Below, piece after piece: positions 32,582 through 41,700 of a DNA stretch of 51,117 nucleotides. The DNA comes from Polyangiaceae bacterium (GTDB taxonomy: Bacteria > Myxococcota_A > Polyangia > Polyangiales > Polyangiaceae). The notes beneath the pieces are model-generated. The model was not told the DNA's origin, ran no database searches, and saw nothing but the letters and a program-made list of their open reading frames with translations. Each line of letters starts with the position of its first letter. Position 1 is the stretch's first letter. Location: the NCBI GenBank assembly GCA_025937895.1, contig JAICQL010000030.1, positions 1-51,117 of the forward strand, written 5' to 3'. A program made the translations under genes and the position numbers.

Positions 32582-34522
32582 ATGATCACCATCTCCGGCC
32601 TGGGCAAGTCCTACGGCGGTCGCACCCTGTTCGAGGGGGTGACCCTCCAGCTCAACGTGGGCAGCCGCTACGGAGTGGTGGGCGCCAACGGCTCGGGCAA
32701 GAGCACGTTCCTGCGCATGCTGAGCGGGGACGACACCGGGTACGACGGCTCCGTCAGCTTCCTGAAGAACGCGCGGCTCGGCGTGCTGCGTCAGGATCGC
32801 TTCCTGGATGACGACGCCCGCATCATCGACCTGGCCATGCAGGGCGACGCGGAGGTGTTTGCTGCACTGCAACAGCTGGATCAGCTGTCGCACCAGGAGC
32901 ACCCGGACGCGCAGCGCCAGAGCGAGCTCGGCGATTTCGTCACCCAGCGCAACGGCTACGCGCTGGAGGCGAGGGCCAGCCGCATCCTGGCGGGTCTGGG
33001 CATCCCCACCGCCGCACAGAAGAACGCGCTCAGCACGCTCTCCGGCGGCTACAAGCTGCGCGTCTTGCTGGCCCAGGTGCTGGTCGGCAACCCCGACGTG
33101 CTGCTCCTGGACGAGCCCACGAACCACCTGGACATCCTGAGCATCCGCTGGCTCGAGGGCTTCTTGATGGATTATCAGGGCTGCCTGCTCGTGGTCTCTC
33201 ACGATCACGAGTTCCTCGATCGGGTGGCCACGCACACGCTGGACGTCGACTATCAGACGATCAAGGCATACACGGGCAACTACAGCTCCTTCATCGAGCA
33301 GCGCAAGGCGGTGCGCGAGCAGAAGGAGAAGGAGATCGCCAACGCCGAGAAGATCCTGGCGGAGAAGCGCGCCTTCGTGGAGCGCTTTCGCGCCAAGGCC
33401 AGCAAGGCGCGTCAGGCGCAGAGCCGCGCGAAGCAGATCGAGAAGATCGAGATCGAGGTGCTCGCGCCGAGCTCGCGGCGCTCCCCCCTGTTTGACTTTC
33501 CCCTGGCCCGCCCGAGCGGGCGTGACGTGCTCTCGGTCGAGGGCCTGAGCAAGGCCTATGGCGAGAAGAAGGTGCTCAACGCCGTCTCATTCCAGGTGCG
33601 GCGGGGCGAGCGCCTCGGCATCATCGGCATCAACGGCGCGGGCAAGTCCACCTTGCTGCGCCTGCTCTCGGGGCGCCAGGGCGGCGACGGCGGCAAGATC
33701 GAGTGGGGGCACGAAGCACGGCTCGGCTACTTCCCGCAGGATCACACCGAGCTGATGGAGAACCCGGCGCAGACGGCGCTGGACTTTCTGTGGCAGACCG
33801 CGCCGGGGGAGCCCGTGGGCTTCATCCGCTCGCAGCTGGGCCGGGTGCTGTTCTCGGGAGACGACGTCAAGAAGACGGTCGGTTCGCTCAGCGGCGGTGA
33901 GGCGGCGCGCCTGCTGTTCGCCCGGCTCGCGATCGAGAAGCCCAACGTGCTGCTGCTCGACGAGCCGACGAACCACCTGGACTTCGAGGCCATCGACGCG
34001 CTCGCCGACACCCTCGGCAACTACCAGGGCACCCTGCTCCTGGTCTCGCACAACCGCTGGTTCGTCTCGCGCCTGTGCACTCGCATCATCGAGGTCACCC
34101 ACGACGGCCTGCGCGAGTTTCCCGGCGGCTACGGCGAGTACCTGGAGCGCTTCGGCGTCGACCACCTGGATCGCGAGGCGGTGGCCAAGGCCTCTCGCGA
34201 GCAGTCGCGCGAGCAGCGCCGCGGCCGCGAGGCGCCGCCCGAGCTCGACGCCGCCAGCTGGGAGGAGCAGAAGCGCCTGCGCAATCGCAAGAAGCAGCTG
34301 CCCAGGCTGAAGGCCGATAACGAGGCCGCGATCGCCAAGGTCGAGCAGCGCCAGAAGGAGATCCAGGCCGCCTATGCGTCCCCCGGCTTCTTCGAGAGCA
34401 AGACGCCCGCGGAGCTCGCAGCGCTGGGTAGCGAGGAGAAGGCGCTCGCCAGCCGGCTGGAGACGCTGCTCGCCGAGTGGGAGACGCTGGAAAAGGAAAG
34501 CGCCGATCTCGAGGCGTTATGA
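32582..34522 (+). CDS. ABC-F family ATPase (duplicated ABC domains)
   Basis: 646 residues, soluble, with two ABC domains and no membrane segments, so a ribosome-associated ABC-F protein rather than a transporter. Domain 1: Walker A G-A-N-G-S-G-K-S-T at 34-42, signature L-S-G-G-Y and L-L-L-D-E-P-T-N-H-L-D near 175. Domain 2: G-I-N-G-A-G-K-S-T near 350, L-S-G-G-E-A-A-R and a second D-E-P-T-N-H-L-D near 460. Between them lies the charged helical P-site tRNA-interaction linker (about 240-295). A C-terminal coiled-coil (about 555-646) resembles the Uup/YheS type. ABC-F proteins act on the ribosomal E site in translation control or antibiotic protection; the specific role here is open. Confidence 0.92.
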   Translation: MITISGLGKSYGGRTLFEGVTLQLNVGSRYGVVGANGSGKSTFLRMLSGDDTGYDGSVSFLKNARLGVLRQDRFLDDDARIIDLAMQGDAEVFAALQQLDQLSHQEHPDAQRQSELGDFVTQRNGYALEARASRILAGLGIPTAAQKNALSTLSGGYKLRVLLAQVLVGNPDVLLLDEPTNHLDILSIRWLEGFLMDYQGCLLVVSHDHEFLDRVATHTLDVDYQTIKAYTGNYSSFIEQRKAVREQKEKEIANAEKILAEKRAFVERFRAKASKARQAQSRAKQIEKIEIEVLAPSSRRSPLFDFPLARPSGRDVLSVEGLSKAYGEKKVLNAVSFQVRRGERLGIIGINGAGKSTLLRLLSGRQGGDGGKIEWGHEARLGYFPQDHTELMENPAQTALDFLWQTAPGEPVGFIRSQLGRVLFSGDDVKKTVGSLSGGEAARLLFARLAIEKPNVLLLDEPTNHLDFEAIDALADTLGNYQGTLLLVSHNRWFVSRLCTRIIEVTHDGLREFPGGYGEYLERFGVDHLDREAVAKASREQSREQRRGREAPPELDAASWEEQKRLRNRKKQLPRLKADNEAAIAKVEQRQKEIQAAYASPGFFESKTPAELAALGSEEKALASRLETLLAEWETLEKESADLEAL

Positions 34523-34527
34523 CCGAG

Positions 34528-34562
34528 ATCGGCGCTAGCTGGCGCCCGCTCGGGGCGCCGAT
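34528..34562. terminator. Stem-loop between convergent genes (bidirectional terminator candidate)
   Basis: Perfect 8-bp arms ATCGGCGC (34528-34535) and GCGCCGAT (34555-34562), with a further G+C-rich inner pairing in the loop. It sits between the stops of the ABC-F gene and the convergent gene. No T-run on either side. Confidence 0.4.
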
Positions 34563-34591
34563 GTTCCTCAGCTGGAATCCCAGCCGTCTGC

Positions 34592-35047
34592 TCAGTTTAG
34601 CTCTTCGCGACTGAGATCCGGTTCGACCACCGGGCGCGAGATGAAGATCCAGCGCACCCGCCCATCCGGAAAACGCACGCCGATGTGCTCTTCCGGCGTC
34701 GCTACCAGCGACACCGAGAGCTCACTGCCGTCATCATCAGCGAACTCCACGAGGGCCAGGTCCTCCAGCAGCGCCAGCGCCTCTCCCAGGTCCTGGTGCT
34801 CCAACCCGGTATCCCGCGCCAGCGCACCTACCGTGTTGGGTACACTGGTCTCCATCGCGTCGAGCACGAGCTGTGCGCGATTGAAACGCGAGCGCTCCTC
34901 GACGTCGAAGCTGAGCCAACGGGCCATCGGGAAGGCCAGTGGCAGATTCTTCTCCGAACCGACGCGCTCCAGGTCTCCACTACGGGAATCACTGGGGCCA
35001 CCGGACTGAGAAGGACTACGAACCGAGCGTGGGCCAAGCATGTGCAT
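34592..35047 (-). CDS. Hypothetical protein with possible winged-helix region
   Basis: 151 residues from ATG 35047 (ATG 35041 is also possible); GGAG is about ten bases upstream. The first 35 residues are Ser/Gly-rich and probably disordered. Residues ~55-105 (R-A-Q-L-V-L-D-A-M, then V-G-A-L-A-R-D-T-G-L, then L-G-E-A-L-A-L-L-E-D-L-A-L-V-E) have the helix-turn-helix and wing pattern of transcription-factor winged helices. The C-terminal part (H-I-G-V-R-F-P-D-G-R-V-R-W-I-F-I) is beta-strand-like. Function unknown; DNA binding is a guess from pattern only. Confidence 0.6.
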   Translation of the reverse strand: MHMLGPRSVRSPSQSGGPSDSRSGDLERVGSEKNLPLAFPMARWLSFDVEERSRFNRAQLVLDAMETSVPNTVGALARDTGLEHQDLGEALALLEDLALVEFADDDGSELSVSLVATPEEHIGVRFPDGRVRWIFISRPVVEPDLSREELN

Positions 35048-35345
35048 AGTGCTGGGTGCTCCTCACACACAAAACCTAAGCTCTGAGGTTGGCTTGTCAA
35101 ATCCCGGCCCGTCCGTCGGACAAACTTCCGCCTCTGGCCCGATGAGGATAACTCACCGATACCAACGAGCTTTCGTGCACTGAAAATCGGTAGGCCCGCG
35201 CGCCAGCACCGTGGAAACGAAACTCTCTTCGTTTCGAGAACGGATTCTCCTGAAGCGTTCCCGCCCGGCTCAACCAGTAGCGCTGCCGGCGCGCACGAGA
35301 CCTGACACCGGCTCACCCCGTTGGCAAGCCCCCCCAGCTTCACGT
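35048..35345. other. Intergenic region of about 300 bases
   Basis: No supported gene. It contains the leader of the possible winged-helix gene (minus strand) and a small inverted repeat CGAAAC / GTTTCG at 35218-35236. The region is lower in G+C than its neighbours. Confidence 0.45.
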
Positions 35346-36161
35346 TCAGAGCGTGTAGCGCAACGCTAACCCCGACACCCAGGCGAGCGGCGGATTGGCG
35401 CCATACGTGCGCTTGAAGTTTTGAACGTAGTCGCGCAACCCGCCGTACGCGGCCAGCCCGTAGTGGGGATTGATCTGAAACCACTCCACACCCAGGCTAC
35501 CACCGACATACGGCCGGAGCTGAGCCGCGTTGCGATACCCATACGTGGCCAGGACATCCTCGTTCACGCTCGCCAGCCCACCCTCGCCCTGCAGGTAAAA
35601 GCCGAGCGAGCGGAGTGGCTGCCAGGACAGGCGCGGCCCCACCCCAAAGCCAAAGAGCGCATAGCTCCGCTTGTCCGGTGGACGGCTTGCGTAGGCGGTG
35701 CTGGAGATGGCCACGTCACCCTGGCCAAAGACCATCAGCCAGTCGAACACCTCGTAGCCGACTTGCAGCCGAAACCAGGGCGCTGCGGGCGAGATGTGCT
35801 TCATGTCTCCGAGATGGCCCAGCGCGCCCACGCTGCCTTCGATCACCAGACCGTGGCGCCGCGGTGGCAGCTGTGGCGCCTCCAGCTCCGCAGTGATGGG
35901 GCCGGGATCGGCCTCCGCAGGGTCTCGCGCCAACCAGGCGTCGAGCGCCGTGTCGCTCAGCACCGGTGCGCCGCCAGCTGCTGGCGCCGCTGCCGCTTCC
36001 GGGCTCGCCGCTGCCTCCCGGGCTGCTGGAGCCGCTGCCTCCCGGGCTGCTGGCGCCGCTGTGGCGGGCTCAGCCCCCGCCCTCGCGGGCTCAGCCGCCG
36101 CTGCCCGTAGCGGCAGCGCCAAGCTCAGCGCGCCGAGAAGAAAAGCCGTTCGCAGTACCAC
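35346..36161 (-). CDS. Predicted outer-membrane beta-barrel protein with Ala/Pro-rich N-terminal segment
   Basis: 271 residues. Signal peptide M-V-L-R-T-A-F-L-L-G-A-L-S-L-A-L-P then A-A-A-A-E (cleavage near residue 23). Residues ~24-68 are Ala/Pro/Glu repeats, including an exact A-A-R-E-A-A-A-P-like duplication. From ~100 alternating strands appear: G-L-V-I-E-G-S-V-G-A-L-G-H-L-G, W-F-R-L-Q-V-G-Y-E-V-F-D-W-L-M-V-F-G, Y-A-L-F-G-F-G-V-G-P-R-L-S-W-Q-P, Y-V-G-G-S-L-G-V-E-W-F and W-V-S-G-L-A-L-R-Y-T-L at the C-terminus. This fits an 8-strand-type barrel. Some myxobacterial gliding-motility barrels look alike, but I cannot assign it to one. Confidence 0.7.
   Translation of the reverse strand: MVLRTAFLLGALSLALPLRAAAAEPARAGAEPATAAPAAREAAAPAAREAAASPEAAAAPAAGGAPVLSDTALDAWLARDPAEADPGPITAELEAPQLPPRRHGLVIEGSVGALGHLGDMKHISPAAPWFRLQVGYEVFDWLMVFGQGDVAISSTAYASRPPDKRSYALFGFGVGPRLSWQPLRSLGFYLQGEGGLASVNEDVLATYGYRNAAQLRPYVGGSLGVEWFQINPHYGLAAYGGLRDYVQNFKRTYGANPPLAWVSGLALRYTL
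36011..36058. repeat. 24-bp in-frame tandem duplication
   Basis: Two nearly identical 24-base copies (36011-36034 and 36035-36058) inside the barrel gene, encoding an eight-residue Ala/Arg/Glu/Pro unit twice. In-frame, so it probably varies in copy number without breaking the gene. Confidence 0.8.
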
Positions 36162-36291
36162 CCCAAACCTTAGCGTCGGGGGTGGCCCCGCTCAATCCGG
36201 TGCGCTCGATAGGTGAGCGCCTGTACGGCACGTAGCCACGTCTGCCGGGCGGCAGCTGCGGCAGACGCTCCGCTGGCGGGCTCGCCTCAGG

Positions 36292-36831
36292 TCAGCGCTT
36301 GAGCATGCGCTTGCGTGCCCTGGCCCCCGCGCGTGGCGCCTGAATCACCGGCGGGGGCGGCGCTTTTTTTGCGGCGGATCTGGCCGCCTGAGACGCGCTG
36401 AGCGCCACCGCCGAGCTGCCGTTCGAGCCTCCGCCCGACACTGCACGCGGCGCGGGGCGCTCCGCGGCCGAGCTGCCGGCGGCACGCGATTCGGCTCGCG
36501 GCGCGGGGCGCGGAACGCCATCCGTCTTCACGCTGCCGCGCACCAGCGCACCCTCGCTCATGCCGATGCGAGGCGCCGTCAAATCGCCGATGACCTTGCC
36601 GGTCTCGGTGATGATCACCGCATCCGTGGCGGTCACGTCGCCCTCGACGGAGCCGGCGATGGTGATGCGCGCGCCGGACACGGTTCCCACCACCGCGGCA
36701 TCGGGCCCGAGCCCGAGATCGCCCGTCACCCCTACGTCCCCCTCGACGCGCCCCAAGATCTGGAGCGAGCTGTCACCCCGGACATTGCCGCGGATGACGG
36801 TGGAGCTGCCAATCACTGATGCGTACGCCAT
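36292..36831 (-). CDS. Bactofilin (downstream of a tandem pair)
   Basis: 179 residues from ATG 36831. Bactofilins form nucleotide-independent polymers used as cytoskeletal scaffolds. The right-handed beta-helix core (about residues 5-105) shows the repeated G-x-(V/I)-x-G-x-(V/I) ladder: V-I-R-G-N-V-R-G, I-L-G-R-V-E-G-D-V, I-A-G-S-V-E-G-D-V-T and L-V-R-G-S-V. A long Ala/Pro/Arg/Ser tail (about 105-179) ends in a basic R-A-R-K-R-M-L-K-R, a possible DNA- or membrane-binding tail. It begins nine bases after the first bactofilin stop, so the two are one operon and may co-polymerise. Confidence 0.9.
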   Translation of the reverse strand: MAYASVIGSSTVIRGNVRGDSSLQILGRVEGDVGVTGDLGLGPDAAVVGTVSGARITIAGSVEGDVTATDAVIITETGKVIGDLTAPRIGMSEGALVRGSVKTDGVPRPAPRAESRAAGSSAAERPAPRAVSGGGSNGSSAVALSASQAARSAAKKAPPPPVIQAPRAGARARKRMLKR

Positions 36832-36839
36832 GCTGTTTC

Positions 36840-37154
36840 TCAAACGTCCATGTCCACATTGCCGCGGAACGAGGCACCATCGGCGATGGTGAGGCGACCC
36901 GCCTTGACGTCACCGATGAGCCGCCCCCCTGCCTGGATGTCCACCCTCTGACTGGCGCTGACGTTGCCCGTCACCTGCCCCGCGATCACCACCGAGGCCG
37001 CGCGCACGTCTGCTTCGATCACGCCCTCGCCGCCGATCGACAGTGCGTCTCCAGCTGTCAGCGTGCCGCGCACGGTGCCGTCGACGATGACCTCTTCGTC
37101 GGTCGTGAACTCGCCCTCGACGATGAGTCCTGCGCCCACTACGTTCCCTGCCAT
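36840..37154 (-). CDS. Bactofilin (upstream of a tandem pair)
   Basis: 104 residues from ATG 37154, which has G-G-A-G-G four bases upstream; the longer open frame to 37292 is not family-like. It is almost pure bactofilin core: L-I-V-E-G-E-F-T-T-D-E-E-V-I-V-D-G-T-V-R-G near residues 11-31, V-I-A-G-Q-V-T-G-N-V near 57-66, and I-A-D-G-A-S-F-R-G-N-V at the C-terminus. Unlike its partner it has no long tail. The unequal tails suggest a heteropolymer with one decorated subunit. Confidence 0.9.
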   Translation of the reverse strand: MAGNVVGAGLIVEGEFTTDEEVIVDGTVRGTLTAGDALSIGGEGVIEADVRAASVVIAGQVTGNVSASQRVDIQAGGRLIGDVKAGRLTIADGASFRGNVDMDV

Positions 37155-37158
37155 ATCA

Positions 37159-37163
37159 CCTCC
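37159..37163 (-). promoter_or_regulatory. Ribosome binding site fixing the first bactofilin start
   Basis: GGAGG on the minus strand, four bases before ATG 37154. Confidence 0.8.
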
Positions 37164-37388
37164 GAACGAAAGCCAGACCGCCCAGCTCTCTACCGCCAGT
37201 AGTGACCGCCGGTGGTGAGCTGAGCTGGGGCCGTGCGCTGAGCTACTGGCCAATCTTGGTAAACCAAGTCGCGAGCGAGTGTCGAGGCCCATGGCGGCAC
37301 AGGCGTCGTGAGGCCCGGATGAATGGCCGTTGGCGCGTCGCGACGTGTCGAGACTGCGTCGACGCGCAGCATGTCGCTGCTCAGCAGC

Positions 37389-38144
37389 TCACTGGCGGGG
37401 CACGCTCACTGGCGGCACGAGGCGGCTGGTGAGCGCCTCGAGCACCCGGGCGGCGCGCGGCACCGTCTGAAACAGGGCACGCGCATACAGGTGCTGCCGT
37501 GTGTGCGGAGCAAGATCGCCCGCTCTGCCTCGCGTCATCGCCTGCAGCAAGACGGCGGCACACACGCTGACGTTGAGGCTCTCCACGAAGCCGCGCATCG
37601 GCACGCGCACGCGACGTGTTGCAGCGCGGCTGAGCGCCGCATCCACGCCACGATGCTCGTTGCCGAGGATGAGCGCCACGCGCGGCAGCGCAGCCAGCTC
37701 ATCCGGGGTCAGCTCGCCCCTCGGGTGCGTTTCCACCAGCTCGAAGCCGCGCTCGCGCAGGTGCTGCACCGCCACTTCCGGAGACGGATGCCGAAGTACA
37801 TCCACCCAGCGCTCGCTGCCCGCGGCCACCAGCGTGTTGACCGCGAAGTCCTCGCTGGTCTGGACCGCGTGCAACTCCTGCACGCCAAAGGCGTCGCACG
37901 AGCGCACGATGGCCGCGCGATTGTGGGGATCAAAGAGCTCGTCCAGCAGCAAGGTGACGCTGCCGAGCCGGGCGTCGATGACCTGCAACACGCGCTCCCG
38001 CCGGCGCTCCAGCACCATCGGCTCCAGGTGCGCAATGATGCTCTCGGCGGTCCAGGGCGGGCTCCACGGTGTATCGAGAGCGCTCGGCTCGGGCGCCGCC
38101 CGCTCCCCCGACCTCGGCCAGTCGACTCCGCCGGCCCCGTTCAT
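37389..38144 (-). CDS. trmH: tRNA (guanosine(18)-2'-O)-methyltransferase TrmH-like (SPOUT)
   Basis: 251 residues from ATG 38144, which has AGAGG five bases upstream; the frame is open to 38255. All three SPOUT 2'-O-methyltransferase motifs are present: motif 1 D-P-H-N-R-A-A-I-V-R-S-C-D-A (72-85), motif 2 L-I-L-G-N-E-H-R-G-V (158-167), motif 3 V-P-M-R-G-F-V-E-S-L-N-V-S-V-C-A-A (181-197). The N-R-A-A-I-V-R spacing fits TrmH, which methylates G18 in the tRNA D-loop. The first ~30 residues are Pro/Ser-rich and not conserved. Upstream of the bactofilin operon but separated by 234 bases. Confidence 0.9.
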   Translation of the reverse strand: MNGAGGVDWPRSGERAAPEPSALDTPWSPPWTAESIIAHLEPMVLERRRERVLQVIDARLGSVTLLLDELFDPHNRAAIVRSCDAFGVQELHAVQTSEDFAVNTLVAAGSERWVDVLRHPSPEVAVQHLRERGFELVETHPRGELTPDELAALPRVALILGNEHRGVDAALSRAATRRVRVPMRGFVESLNVSVCAAVLLQAMTRGRAGDLAPHTRQHLYARALFQTVPRAARVLEALTSRLVPPVSVPRQ

Positions 38145-38265
38145 GCGCGCCTCTGACACCAAGCTGTCCAGGGCCGCCCCATACCACGACAACCCGCGGG
38201 AAACCCCCGAGGGAAACTGGACTTTGCGTGCCCGCGGGCCGATATCGTGGAGCACCGGGCATGCG

Positions 38266-38295
38266 TTGCGGCGGAGAACACGCTGCTTATATTAT
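38266..38295 (+). promoter_or_regulatory. Probable sigma-70 type promoter of the thioredoxin gene
   Basis: TTGCGG (-35) at 38266-38271 and TATATT at 38288-38293 (spacing 16), or TATTAT at 38290-38295 (spacing 18), in a locally A+T-rich spot. The predicted leader of about 85 bases ends at ATG 38388. Confidence 0.5.
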
Positions 38296-38387
38296 CTCGA
38301 CGCCGCCTCGTCGGCCTCAGCCGTTCGCGTTCCTTCTCGGTTCGAGCGGCCGTCGAATCCAACCTAAGAGAGAGATCCGGAGAAACT

Positions 38388-38714
38388 ATGGCTAGCGAAA
38401 ACGTGCATGTCTTCAACGACATGAATTTCGACAATGAAGTTCTGCAGTCGGGTGAGACGGTGCTCGTGGATTTTACTGCTGCCTGGTGCGGCCCGTGCAA
38501 ACGCCTGGCGCCCATCGTTGAGGAAGTGGCCGAGGCGACCAAGGGCAAGGTCAAGGTGGGCAAGCTCGACATCGACGACGCTCCCATCACCGCTAGCAAG
38601 CTGGGTATCCGCAGTGTTCCGACCTTGATCGTGTTCAAGGATGGCAAGGCGGCGGGCCAGCATCTCGGGCTCACCACCAAGGCCAAGATCCTCGACCTGG
38701 TCGGAGCGACCTGA
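38388..38714 (+). CDS. trxA: Thioredoxin
   Basis: 108 residues, classical length. The W-C-G-P-C-K active site is at 33-38 (redox pair C34/C37) and the cis-proline in S-V-P-T is at residue 78. V-L-V-D-F-T-A-A-W and V-G-K-L-D-I-D-D are the core strands. Thioredoxin reduces protein disulfides in the cytoplasm using electrons from thioredoxin reductase; there is no signal peptide. ATG 38388 has CCGGAG about seven bases upstream. One of possibly several thioredoxins in the genome, so the trxA name is provisional. Confidence 0.93.
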   Translation: MASENVHVFNDMNFDNEVLQSGETVLVDFTAAWCGPCKRLAPIVEEVAEATKGKVKVGKLDIDDAPITASKLGIRSVPTLIVFKDGKAAGQHLGLTTKAKILDLVGAT

Positions 38715-38737
38715 GGCGATCGACGGGGGGGAAGCGC

Positions 38738-41700
38738 GTGTTGCGCCAGCAGACGCCCCGGCTCACGACCGTCTGCTGGCTGGCGCTCTGTTCCGCTCTG
38801 GCGCTGTGCTGTAGCGCGCTCGGCTGTAGCGGCCCTAGCCACGAGCTACGCCCCCGGCCTTCGCTGCTGGAGTCGAGCCGACCGCTGGAGGAGCTGGTGT
38901 CTCCGCCCGAGTGGAGATACCACCCACGGCGTCCCGCGGAGCTCGTGCGCAGCTACGAGCTGGCGGATGGCGAGCGGCTGTTCGTGGGTGCCGCGGGCGA
39001 GCGCTGGCTGATCGCGCCCAGCACCAGCGCGGCGCAGCCCGCCTCGTCGCTCGCGCCAGAGGCGCTGGTCGGCATGCTGACGGGGCGGCGCGAGCCCTGG
39101 ATCTTCGTGGGGGAGAGCGGCGCCACTTACCAGGCTGCTTCACCGCTCGGGCCCTTCTCGGCGAGCAGCGCGCCCGCGGAGCGCCTGGCCCGGGTCAGCG
39201 CGGGTGAGCAGCACCTGCTCGGCGTGACGGAGCAAGGGCGCTTGTTGCTGAGCGCGGACGCCGGCGCCAGCTGGCGTGCGGTGGGGCCCGCTGGCGAGCG
39301 CTTCTCGGACGTTGCGGCATGGCCGCCGCACGCGCTGGCGCTGGCCAGCCCCGAGCGCATCTGGTGGTCGAGCGACGAAGGGCGCAGCTGGGCCATGCTC
39401 GATGCCAGGCCGTTCGGCGCGGAGCGCATCGATCGCGACGAGGAGGCGGGCGCGGTGCTGCGCGCGGTGCTGGGTCCGCGACGCGTGAGCTTTGCAGGCA
39501 AGGAGCCTCCGCAGCTCGAGCCGCTCGGGCGCAACGTGCGCGCGGAGGAGCTCGCGCTCGGAGTGGCGCCGATGGCAGGAGCCAGCGCACGCGCCATCGC
39601 CGCAGGGCGCGCCTTCCTGAGCGAGGGCAGCTACTTCGAGGTCGAGCTCGGCGTGCGGGCGGAGACGCTCTCGGGCAAGCTGGGCGGGGTGCTGCTCCGG
39701 CGCAAGGCGCCGCTGCTCTCGCCCTGTCAGGAGGTGGTGGCAGCGGGCTTCCGCGACTGGGTGTACGTCGCGTGCACGCGCGAGCGCAGCGGCACGGCGC
39801 GCCGCTTCGAGCTGTTCCGCAGCAGCGACGGCGGAGCCAGCTTCGAGCGTGAGCCGTACGGCGCGCACGGTAACCCCGAGGTCATGCGCATGGCCGTCGG
39901 GGCCGAGGGAGCGCTGCTGGTGACGGGGGTCTGCCCGGCGCAGGACGAGCTCGCCGGCTGCCACCCGCGCGGCATCCAGCAGCGCCGCGAGCTCGACGGT
40001 GACGCAGGCGCAGGCAGCGCGCTGGAGCCCGTGGCGGCGCCCGCGCTGGATGACAATGCGCTCGCCTTGACCTTTGCAGCCGATGGCCGCAGCGCCTACG
40101 CCGTCGGGCAGCGGACGAAGAGCGACGCGCTGTTCATCTTTGCCGCCAGCGATCTGTCTCGAGGGTTCGCGGCGCGCGAGCTCTCACGCCTCGATGCCCC
40201 GGGTTCCTCCGCGCAGCGCCAGGTCAAGAGCTTGACGGCGGCCCGCGACGGCCAGCTCTCGCTGGTCACGAGCCAGGGCTCGGGCACGGAGCAGCTGGTG
40301 CTGCTCGACTCGAGCGGGCGCACCGCATCCATCAACTCGCCACCCATCGAGCAGGCCTCGCTCGGCGCGTACGGGGCGTGGGCGCTGGCGGTAGGCCCCG
40401 ACGAGGTCTGGGAGTCGCTGGACGGCGGCGCGCACTGGGAGCCCATCGGTCGCCTGCCACGCGCGCTGTGCCCCCCTTCCCGCTCGCGCTGCAGCCCGCC
40501 CGTCTTCTGTCAGCACGAGGGCTGCGCGCTCGGGGACTCGCTCACCCGCCGCGGCTGGCGTGCGGAGCCGCGCGCCGTGGCGCCGGTGTTGCCGCCCACG
40601 CCGCCGCGCGAGCGAGCCACGCGGGGCGCGCTGCGCAAGCCCTTCGCCTGCGAGCTGACCGACGCGGAGTGGGTAGAGCTGAGCGGTGTGGATCGGCTGC
40701 CGGACGTCTCGCAGGCCGCGCTGGGCAAGGCCGCCTGGTTTGCGCTGTCCGCCGATGACGCGCTGGCAGCCGCGGGCCTGTGGGTCGCAGACGCCGGTGG
40801 AGCCCGAGGAGAGGGCACGCCGCGGGTGCGTCACTCCGAGCTCTTGCGGCCCAGCGAGCGCCCGGCAGACAGCGCCTACTATGCCACCCTGCAGGTCGAG
40901 GGCGCCGCGGCCCTGCGCTACCCCGTGCCGGGTAGCCCGGGCGCCTCCAGCACGCACATCGCCAAGGTCGAGATCGCCTGGGAGAACTTGCTCGAGGGAC
41001 GCCGTGGCCGTGCGCTGATCGCAGACGCTGGCCCGCAACAGCCGGGCGACTTTGCCAAGACGACCGGTGCGGCACGGCGCGCGCAGGTGGATCTGCTCAG
41101 CATCACCAGCGGCGGCATCTTTGCGCGCGTGCACCGCCAGCCGGAGCACGACCAGATCACGTATTACCTCGACGGCAGCTCGCTGCAGGAGATCGCGCCA
41201 CTGACGGGCGAGCTCGTCCATGCCAAGGGGGTAAACCGCGAGATGGTGCGGCTCGGCGGCGACAACGTCGCACTCCTGTACGTGAGCCAGGACACGGCCG
41301 TGGTGCGCGCCCGGCGCCAGAACGATCGCTGGGCCTTCGCTGCGATGACCGTGGGCTTCTATGACGCGGAGCGCTTTGGGCTACGGCAAAATCAGCTGCT
41401 CACCTACGCAGCGGGCCGCCCGGCGCTGCACGTCACCACCCGCTTCGCGACGGGGCCGAGCGAGGCGAGGCTCTTTCCCCTGCAGGCCGAGGGCGATGTG
41501 TTCGCGCCCGGCGTGTTCGTGCCGACCCAGGCGCAGCTGCCCGACGGCAGCTTTGGCTGCACGCCGCAGCAACGCCAGTCGCCGCGCTTGCTGTCGCGCC
41601 ACCTGCCCGGTACCCGCCACCCGGTGGTGGTGCATGACCCGGTGGAGCCACAGCGCGTGTTCCTGACCGACGCGGCCGTGATGCACGGCACGCTGGACGC

